Shown: positions 1 to 6,236 of the stretch, one piece after another | How the letters are laid out: every line of letters starts with the position of its first letter | How positions within the stretch are numbered: the stretch's first letter is position 1 | Assembly (NCBI GenBank): GCA_023424215.1 | Contig: JAFAEC010000089.1 | Coordinates: 1 to 6,236 of the forward strand | DNA length: 6,236 nt | Direction: 5' to 3' | DNA from: Pseudomonadota bacterium | GTDB taxonomy: Bacteria > Pseudomonadota > Alphaproteobacteria > Caulobacterales > Caulobacteraceae | Translations under genes and position numbers: made by a program | The notes under the pieces: generated by a model | What the model saw: the letters and a program-made list of their open reading frames with translations, nothing else | What the model was told of the DNA's origin: nothing | Database searches by the model: none

Positions 1-2
1 TG

Positions 3-194
3 CGCAAGCTTGCGGGGCTTGCGCCCAATCATGTCGAGAGTGCGCTGGCGCTTGCCCGCGCCGCGATCGATGCGCGCGATTTCGCGCTCGCCCGTCAGGC
101 GCTGGAGCCGCATGTCGCCGCACCGACCCAGCGTGTCGCGATGCTGATGGCGGAAATCGAGGATCAGGACGCCGGCGACGCCGGCCGCGCCCGG
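3..194 (+). CDS. hemY: HemY-like TPR protein, C-terminal fragment (partial, lacks its normal end)
   Basis: About 64 residues are readable in frame 3, entering from outside the window. They are alanine- and leucine-rich helical repeats of TPR type (LAPNHVESALALARAAIDAR, then ALARQALEP) followed by MAEIEDQDAGDAGRAR. The last segment resembles the MAEIEE...GD..RAR stretch near the C-terminus of alphaproteobacterial HemY, an inner-membrane-anchored TPR protein usually encoded with late haem biosynthesis genes. Family members normally continue with a W-containing helix and a conserved tail of roughly 40-60 residues ending in a VSPVTG..DAF-like motif. None of that is present. After about base 194 the frame gives arginine-rich text typical of an out-of-frame reading, and it stays open until the TAG at 1296. 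A gene caller could therefore merge this fragment with the phosphatase-like gene. The HemY assignment comes from remembered family patterns and is moderately sure; the loss of the end is seen directly. Confidence 0.6.
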
Positions 195-210
195 AGCCCC
201 CGCCTTCGCC

Positions 211-507
211 GTGCTCTACCCCGGCGCCTTGCCGAAGTCCGAACCCGTCTCGGCGCAGGGCCCCTCGGGCCCGGGCGGAACTCTCGAGTTCACCACCGAA
301 GCCACCCCGGACGAGGTGGTCGCCTTCTACCGGCAGCGGGCGGAAGGGGCGGGGCTCAAGGCGATCACCAGCCTGCACCGGGACGGCGCTCGCGGCTACG
401 CCGCCGGGGACGGCGCCGACGGCCGCGGCAAGATGCTCAACGTGGTTGCGACGCCGGTCGAGGACGGCCCCACCGACGTCCTGCTGATGTGGTCGAGCGG
501 CCGGTGA
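211..507 (+). CDS. Small hypothetical exported or lipoprotein-like protein, apparently 5'-truncated
   Basis: The 98-residue reading starts at GTG 211 and ends at TGA 505-507. I do not recognise a named family. It contains a compact alpha/beta-looking domain: LYPGA near the start, then TLEFTTEATPDEVVAFYRQR, and a closing beta-rich segment (LNVVATPVEDG, VLLMW). This pattern recalls small periplasmic or lipid-anchored proteins of Caulobacterales that begin with a signal peptide, a proline/alanine linker and a YPGA motif. Here no signal peptide can be found. The frame is open only back to a stop at 145-147, and the residues before 211 (PAAPGAPAFA) look like the end of such a linker. The GTG start is weak: a GGAG at 193-196 lies 14 bases away. 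The gene has probably lost its 5' end at the junction with the HemY fragment, so the true start is uncertain. Its stop overlaps the GTG of the next gene, suggesting translational coupling and a shared role. Confidence 0.6.
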   Translation: MLYPGALPKSEPVSAQGPSGPGGTLEFTTEATPDEVVAFYRQRAEGAGLKAITSLHRDGARGYAAGDGADGRGKMLNVVATPVEDGPTDVLLMWSSGR

Positions 508-1294
508 TCCGCCGGGCGGCGGTTCTGGCCGCCGTCGCCCTGCTGGCCGGGTGCGTGACGCCCGAAGGCGCGTCCCGCCTCGCGGAGACCTACCACGGCT
601 ATCTGTCACCAGAGCAGCTCGAGCCGCTGGCGGACGCCGCGATGGGGGGCGGGCGGCCAGCTGCGCAAACGGCATGGCTTCCGCCGGTCGCCCCCGGTTC
701 CGACCGCTGGTGGCTGGCGACCGCGCACGCGGAGCTCCGGGCGCCTTGGGCCGCCCAGCATTTCGACTGCGCCCTGAACACCCGCCTCGCGGAGCGAGCG
801 CGCCCCGCCCTCAGCCGCGTGATGGGACGACTGACGGCCGACGTCGTCGCCCTCGCGCGCCAGAGCTTCGTTGGCGCTGGCGCCCATCGCGCCTCCCGCC
901 CCTTCGAGGCGATCAAAGGCGTCGAGCCCTGCGAACGGACGACGGCCGCCAGCCGGGCCGCACCCTCGTCCCCCGCGACAGGGGCGGTGCTGGCCGGGGC
1001 CTATGGCGAGATGTTCGCCGCCCTCGCCCCGGACGCGGCGGATGCGGCGCGCCGGACAGCCCGGGAGATCGGCTGGAGCCGGGCGGTGTGCCGCATGAAC
1101 TGGCCGGCGGACGTCGAGGCTGGGCTGGAGCTGGGCGAACGGCTGTTCGAGGCGGCCGCAAGGCAGACCGGGTTCACGACCGATCTTGAGGCCGCCCGAG
1201 CCGAACTGGCCGCGGCCCGCGCCGAGGGCCTCGCCAGCCCTGCCTGCGCCGCCGAGCGCCAGGCGCTCGGCCAGTGGCGCGCGCCGCCGCGGTC

Positions 1295-1298
<4 letters not shown>
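504..1298 (+). CDS. Lipoprotein with class A acid phosphatase (PAP2) fold and degenerate active site
   Basis: The 264-residue protein starts at GTG 504, which shares bases with the upstream TGA (GTGA). The start is supported by an immediate lipoprotein signal: two Arg, a hydrophobic stretch, and lipobox LAGC with Cys17. It is therefore probably membrane-anchored and periplasmic. The body follows bacterial class A non-specific acid phosphatases: FDCALNTRL (88-95), RPF (132-134), LAPD (174-177), WSRAVCRMNWPADVEAG (191-207). Using the known residues of the Escherichia blattae enzyme, motif spacings match exactly, but Lys115 becomes Ala125, the Ser-Gly-His of PSGH becomes Ala158-Thr159-Gly160, and the phosphate-accepting His189 becomes Asn199. 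Arg132, Arg193 and Asp203 remain. Cysteines 89, 143, 196 and 248 could keep the disulfide scaffold. A predicted-helical, Ala/Arg/Glu-rich tail (about 226-242) follows. The frame is intact, so this is either a binding or structural pseudoenzyme or an early pseudogene. Hydrolase activity by the usual mechanism is not expected. No terminator follows, because the 3' end overlaps aguB. Confidence 0.82.
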
Positions 1299-3168
<1,870 letters not shown>

Positions 3169-3206
3169 GAACGAAAATGTCCTCGGGCGACGCGGGCGAG
3201 CCGGGC

Positions 3207-3235
3207 CAGATAGGCGCAGGCGACCACGACTTCAA
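3207..3235 (-). promoter_or_regulatory. Putative sigma-70-type promoter of aguAB
   Basis: On the minus strand, TTGAAG (3230-3235) and TATCTG (3207-3212) are separated by exactly 17 bases. They match four and three positions of the -35 and -10 consensus. Transcription would start near 3200, giving a leader of about 32 bases that contains the aguA ribosome site. It lies between the receptor-gene terminator and aguA, where a promoter is required. The match is moderate and the genome is GC-rich, so this is a proposal only. Confidence 0.4.
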
Positions 3236-3272
3236 TGTTTCCGGGCGCGGCGCGGCTCCTGACCCGGAACAG

Positions 3273-3303
3273 AAAAAGGGGCGGCCCGTCGCCGGACCGC
3301 CCC
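3273..3303 (-). terminator. Intrinsic terminator of the TonB receptor gene
   Basis: An 11-bp GC-rich stem (arms 3293-3303 and 3278-3288 on the minus-strand transcript, one G-U pair) closes on a GCGA tetraloop and is followed by five U (3273-3277). It begins 24 bases after the TAA stop of the receptor gene. There is no U-tract on the other side, so it acts in the minus direction only and separates the receptor transcript from aguAB. Confidence 0.88.
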
Positions 3304-3327
3304 CTTCAGTCTGTTCTGCGTCGAGCC

Positions 3328-5850
3328 TTAGAAGGCCATCCGCAGGGTGCCGACGACCGTGCGCGGGGCGCCGATCTGGGCGAACGGACGGCTGTAGCCC
3401 AGTTCGCCCGGCGTGGCCGAGGCGCGGGTGCCGAGGCCGCCGTAGTACTTCTCGTCGAACAGGTTGGTGACGTTGAGCTGGAAGAAGGTGCCCTCGTAAC
3501 CCAGCGGCGCGAAGTCGATGCGGGCGTCGGCGTCGACCACGGTGAAGGCGTCGTCCTTCAGATCGTTGACGTCGGTGATCCAGCGCTCGCCGGTGTGCTT
3601 GGCCTGGATGCCGGCCGAGAACATCTCGTTGAACTCGTAGTTCGCCCGCAGAGCGAACATCACGTCCGGGGTTTCGACCAGTTCCTTGCCGGCGGTCGGC
3701 AGCACGTCGCCGAAGCGGTTGTAGACATAGTCGTCCTGCAGTTCGCCGCGCAGGAAGGACGCCGAGGCGTAGAGGCTCAGGGCCTCGACCGGCGACCAGC
3801 CCACCGAACCCTCGAGACCACGCAGCTCAACCGAACCGACGTTCCGGTCGACGAAGGTGTCGAGGTCCGGGTCGAAGGTGTTGACGATGCGGTTGTCGTA
3901 GTTGGTCATGAAGGCCGCGACCTGGGCGACCAGGGTCGGGGCGGTGTAGCGGTAGCCGACGTCGAAGGTCTGGGTCGACTCCGGCTGGACCAGCGGGTTG
4001 CCGATCGAGCCATCGGCCAGACGGGCCACGGTGTAGAGGCTGTCCGTCCGCGGAGCCGACAGGTTCTCGGCGTAGCTGGCGTAGACCGAGTGGCCGTCGC
4101 CGAAGCGGTAGGTGGCGCCCAGGTTCGGCAGGATGTCGTCGTACTTCAGGGTCCGCTCGTACGGCGCGATGTACTGGGTCGAGCCGCGGCTGGCGAAGGT
4201 GACGTTGCCGTTGGCCAGGGTGGCGTTCGGCATCTCGGAGGTGCAGAGCACGTTCGACGATTCGTTCTGCGAGAAGCAGAACTGGTTCAGCTCACGCTCG
4301 AAGTACGGGGCGCGAACGCCGAGCGACACCGTCAGGGCGTCGTCCATGAACTGGCCGCGGTACTCGAACGAGAACTGGTTCAGGGTCGCATACGACAGAC
4401 GGTCGCGGGACTGGAGGTTGTAGCCGTCCAGGTTGATGACGCGGTTGGCCTCGTCATTGCGGCCGCCGAACCAGTCGACGAAGCGCGGGTTCGAGGGGTT
4501 GTCGAAGTTGACGAAGCCGTACTGGCCGTACTGACGGTGACGGCCCCAGTCCAGCGCGTAGGCGGCGCGCAGGCGGTGATCGTCGTCCAGATCCCAGATC
4601 AGCGAGGTGTTGAGGCCGTAGCGGTGGGTGTTGGTGTTCGACGGCGTCATGACCCGGACGCGGTCGAGGATGTCGCCGTCGCCGTTCAGGTCGACGCCGC
4701 CGGTGGTCTGGGTGCCGCGCAGCAGGGCGTCCGTCTCGGACAGCACCGCTTGCTGGGTGCCGCCATTCGCCAGCACGTACTGGAACGACGGGTCGACCGT
4801 CAGGACCAGGCCTTCAGCCAGGGTGAAGCGCGAGTTGCCGCGGATGTTGCCGGTGTTCGACGGGTTGATTCGCAGGCCGTAGAAGTTCGAGCCATTGGCG
4901 TCGTTGTCAGCCACGCCGTTGCGGAAGGTCGGGGCGATGTAGGTGGTGTCGAAGTCGACTTCCCAGCCGCGCGGATCGTCGACGACCTGGTCGTTGCAGA
5001 CCACGGTCTGGGCGACGTCGCAGAAGCCGGTCGCGGTGCGCAGGTTCGGGCCGGTGTAGTTGTTGTTGCGGTTCTCGTTGTAGTGACCCGAGAGGGCGAC
5101 GAAGTCGCCGTTGTCGCCCAGCGGCTGCCAGATCCGGGCGTTCCACTGGTCCTTGCGGATCTCGCCGAGGCCCTTGAACTTGTCGTAGTCGGTGCCCGAG
5201 TAGGCGAACCAGGCCGAGGTGCCCATCGGACCGAACTCGCCGGTGTCGAGCAGGAACATGAAGCGCTGGTAGTCGAAGCTGCCGAACGAGGCCTGGCCCC
5301 AGCCGCCGAACTCGCGGGCCGGACGACGGGTCACGTAGTTGATGGTGCCGCCGGTGGCCGAGGCGGTCGGGCTGTCGACGTCGGTGGTGCCGGTGTTGAC
5401 CGAGGCGCGCTCGATCAGTTCCGGGTCGAGCTGCTGGTTGGTGTAGGTGGCGTAGTTGCCGGTGTCGTTGAGCGGGATGCCGTCGAAGGTCAGCGACACG
5501 CGGTTGCCGTCGAAGCCGCGCAGACGGATGTTGCCGCCCGACGAGCCGTAGGGGTCGGCGTTGGTGAAGCTGAGGCCCGGCGTCAGGTTCAGGGTCTGCA
5601 GGATGGTCTGACCCGGGGTCTGGGTCGCGATGAACTCCTGGTTCACCGTGTTGCGGGTCTTGGCGACGGTTTCGGCGACGGCCAGGCCGTCGATGTTGCG
5701 CGGACCGCGCGCGCCCGTGACCACCACTTCGCCGAGGCGGGTGGCTTCGGAGGCCTCGGTGCCGGTCGACTGGGCCGAGGCGGCGCCGGCGGCCATCAGG
5801 CCGGTGAAGAGGGCGGTGGTCGCCCAGAACACGCGTTTGCGGTTCGTCAT
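3328..5850 (-). CDS. TonB-dependent outer-membrane receptor
   Basis: This outer-membrane active transporter has 840 residues from the ATG at 5848-5850. An in-frame ATG at 5854-5856 would give 842, but the ribosome site GGGGA is 9 bases from the first and only 3 from the second. A Sec signal peptide runs to ASA at 24-26. A TonB-box-like segment EVVVTGAR is at 41-48. The plug domain spans about 55-175, with NIRLRGFDGNRVSLTFDGIPLND at 107-129 and GGTINYVTRRP at 167-177. The 22-strand barrel follows, with the typical LNVTNLFDEKYY near 792-803 and a terminal Phe for Bam-dependent assembly. Two close cysteine pairs (277/285 and 525/536) and acidic loops (DNDANG at 315-320, DLNGDGDILD at 387-396) lie in predicted extracellular loops. 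The overall look is FecA-like, but no FecR partner or N-terminal signalling domain is present and the ligand cannot be read from sequence. A Pho-box-like array upstream suggests a phosphorus-containing ligand. An intrinsic terminator follows. Confidence 0.95.
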   Translation of the reverse strand: MTNRKRVFWATTALFTGLMAAGAASAQSTGTEASEATRLGEVVVTGARGPRNIDGLAVAETVAKTRNTVNQEFIATQTPGQTILQTLNLTPGLSFTNADPYGSSGGNIRLRGFDGNRVSLTFDGIPLNDTGNYATYTNQQLDPELIERASVNTGTTDVDSPTASATGGTINYVTRRPAREFGGWGQASFGSFDYQRFMFLLDTGEFGPMGTSAWFAYSGTDYDKFKGLGEIRKDQWNARIWQPLGDNGDFVALSGHYNENRNNNYTGPNLRTATGFCDVAQTVVCNDQVVDDPRGWEVDFDTTYIAPTFRNGVADNDANGSNFYGLRINPSNTGNIRGNSRFTLAEGLVLTVDPSFQYVLANGGTQQAVLSETDALLRGTQTTGGVDLNGDGDILDRVRVMTPSNTNTHRYGLNTSLIWDLDDDHRLRAAYALDWGRHRQYGQYGFVNFDNPSNPRFVDWFGGRNDEANRVINLDGYNLQSRDRLSYATLNQFSFEYRGQFMDDALTVSLGVRAPYFERELNQFCFSQNESSNVLCTSEMPNATLANGNVTFASRGSTQYIAPYERTLKYDDILPNLGATYRFGDGHSVYASYAENLSAPRTDSLYTVARLADGSIGNPLVQPESTQTFDVGYRYTAPTLVAQVAAFMTNYDNRIVNTFDPDLDTFVDRNVGSVELRGLEGSVGWSPVEALSLYASASFLRGELQDDYVYNRFGDVLPTAGKELVETPDVMFALRANYEFNEMFSAGIQAKHTGERWITDVNDLKDDAFTVVDADARIDFAPLGYEGTFFQLNVTNLFDEKYYGGLGTRASATPGELGYSRPFAQIGAPRTVVGTLRMAF

Positions 5851-5859
5851 TGTCATCTA

Positions 5860-5864
5860 TCCCC
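5860..5864 (-). promoter_or_regulatory. Ribosome binding site that selects the receptor start
   Basis: GGGGA on the minus strand is 9 bases from the ATG at 5848-5850 but only 3 bases from the ATG at 5854-5856. Normal spacing therefore favours the shorter, 840-residue form. The two starts differ by two residues and give the same signal peptide. Confidence 0.6.
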
Positions 5865-5872
5865 GATGATAT

Positions 5873-5905
5873 GGGCGAAAGCGCCCGCCGGCCGGTTGCG
5901 GCCGG
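5873..5905 (-). other. Two small hairpins in the receptor mRNA leader
   Basis: Two adjacent perfect stem-loops precede the ribosome site. One has 7-bp arms 5888-5894 and 5899-5905 around a 4-base loop. The other has 5-bp arms 5873-5877 and 5882-5886 around a 4-base loop. No U-tract follows either, so they are not terminators. They may stabilise the message or be a by-product of GC-rich sequence. I do not recognise a known riboswitch. Confidence 0.4.
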
Positions 5906-5946
5906 TCGAAATCACGCCCCCTCTAGGCGCGGCGTTGGAAAGACAG

Positions 5947-5975
5947 GCGACACTGATGTGACAGCGATGTGACAG
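5947..5975 (-). promoter_or_regulatory. Pho-box-like array (PhoB-type direct repeats)
   Basis: Read on the minus strand there are two perfect heptamers CTGTCAC (5969-5975 and 5958-5964) and a degenerate third, GTGTCGC (5947-5953). They are joined by 4-base spacers ATCG and ATCA, giving a strict 11-bp period. This is the layout of the enterobacterial Pho box (CTGTCAT, 4 bases, CTGTCAT), bound head-to-tail by PhoB. The array sits about 90-120 bases upstream of the receptor start and in its orientation. A weak -10 candidate, GCCTAGAG (5921-5928), lies downstream and resembles the CTANA core of Caulobacter housekeeping promoters. Another OmpR-family regulator with 11-bp repeats cannot be excluded. 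Confidence 0.62.
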
Positions 5976-6043
5976 CCGGGCGGGGTGTCATCGGGGCCAC
6001 ACCTCGTTATCCGGAACGCCCGCCATATCCAGCGGCATAAAGC

Positions 6044-6073
6044 AAAACCGCCGGCCCCTTTCGGGACCGGCGG
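6044..6073 (-). terminator. Intrinsic terminator downstream of the OmpA-family gene
   Basis: An 11-bp stem (minus-strand arms 6063-6073 and 6048-6058, one G-U pair) closes on a GAAA tetraloop and is followed by UUUU (6044-6047), GC and a further UUU. It lies 66 bases past the stop of the OmpA-type gene and ends that transcript before the Pho-box region begins. Confidence 0.88.
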
Positions 6074-6090
6074 CTCTGTGGCTTGCCGGT

Positions 6091-6121
6091 CGGCCGTCGG
6101 CCTGGTTCAGGCCGGCGGCCG
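6091..6121 (-). repeat. 13-bp inverted repeat (3'-UTR hairpin)
   Basis: Arms 6091-6103 and 6109-6121 pair over 13 consecutive positions, with one G-U on one strand, around a 5-base loop. It starts 18 bases after the OmpA-type stop codon and precedes the true terminator. No U-run follows, so it is not an intrinsic terminator by itself. It could be a 3'-end stabiliser or part of a processed 3'-UTR RNA. Confidence 0.55.
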
Positions 6122-6139
6122 CATCGACCTTCTGACGGA

Positions 6140-6236
6140 TCAGAAGTTGATGTCGATGGTGGCGCGACGGTTGAGCGGCTCGCGCACGCCGTCGGCGGTC
6201 GGACGGGCCAGCTGGGTCTCGCCCTTGCCGTCCAGC
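6140..6236 (-). CDS. OmpA-family protein, C-terminal end (partial)
   Basis: Thirty-one residues before a TGA at 6140-6142 are visible; the rest lies beyond the window. The segment GKGETQLARPTADGVREPLNRRATIDINF matches the end of OmpA-like peptidoglycan-binding domains, with the usual GE(T/S)....T.DGV.E..NRR..I pattern. Such proteins link the outer membrane to peptidoglycan. Only the last helix and strand are present, so it cannot be decided whether the N-terminus is a beta-barrel, a lipoprotein anchor or another module. An intrinsic terminator follows, so it is not co-transcribed with the TonB receptor gene by default. Confidence 0.85.
   Translation of the reverse strand, partial: LDGKGETQLARPTADGVREPLNRRATIDINF

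Noticed and set aside
3278..3303. Terminator also acting on a plus-strand transcript
   Set aside because: The plus-strand sequence after the stem has no U-run and no plus-strand gene precedes it.
3235..5961. A 908-codon open frame on the plus strand opposite the TonB receptor gene
   Set aside because: It is Val/Asp/Arg/Gly-rich low-complexity text, the usual antisense shadow of a GC-rich gene. The minus-strand product has a clear signal peptide, plug and barrel motifs, and a matching terminator.
5955..5975. CRP/FNR-type site suggested by the repeated TGTGA words
   Set aside because: The words are direct repeats 11 bases apart, not the inverted TGTGA-N6-TCACA palindrome. A PhoB-type array explains them better.

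Overview
The window is GC-rich and densely coding. It looks like a piece of an alphaproteobacterial chromosome, most likely Caulobacteraceae (Brevundimonas- or Caulobacter-like). This rests on the gene content and protein style: a HemY tail, agmatine deiminase plus N-carbamoylputrescine amidase, a large TonB-dependent receptor and an OmpA-type protein. It is an inference, since there is no rRNA or other taxonomic marker.

Left part (1-1298, + strand): the end of a HemY-like TPR protein stops matching its family near base 194 and runs without a stop codon into a second gene. That second gene (frame open from 148, first usable start 211, stop 507) looks like a small secreted or lipoprotein-type protein that has lost its 5' end. 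Its stop codon overlaps the GTG start of a complete lipoprotein (504-1298) built like a class A acid phosphatase (PAP2 superfamily). In this lipoprotein both catalytic histidines and three further phosphate-pocket residues are replaced, although the fold and cysteines appear intact.

Middle (1295-3168, - strand): aguA and aguB form a tight two-gene operon (TGATG junction). It converts agmatine to N-carbamoylputrescine and then to putrescine. aguB and the phosphatase-like gene are convergent and end on the same palindromic CTAG, which supplies a TAG stop on both strands. A sigma-70-like promoter can be proposed just upstream of aguA.

Right part (3273-6236, - strand): an 840-residue TonB-dependent outer-membrane receptor carries a strong intrinsic terminator just after its stop. 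Upstream lie two small leader hairpins and three 11-bp-spaced heptamers that match a Pho box, suggesting PhoB-type control and uptake of a phosphorus-containing ligand. Upstream again are the intrinsic terminator, a second long hairpin and the C-terminal end of an OmpA-family gene that runs off the window. All three - strand units are read in the same direction, but the terminators separate them into independent transcription units.

The points most worth a second look are the apparently dead class A phosphatase lipoprotein, the hemY/lipoprotein junction (deletion or assembly chimera) and the Pho-box-like array in front of the TonB receptor. I see no mobile element, CRISPR array, tRNA or rRNA.
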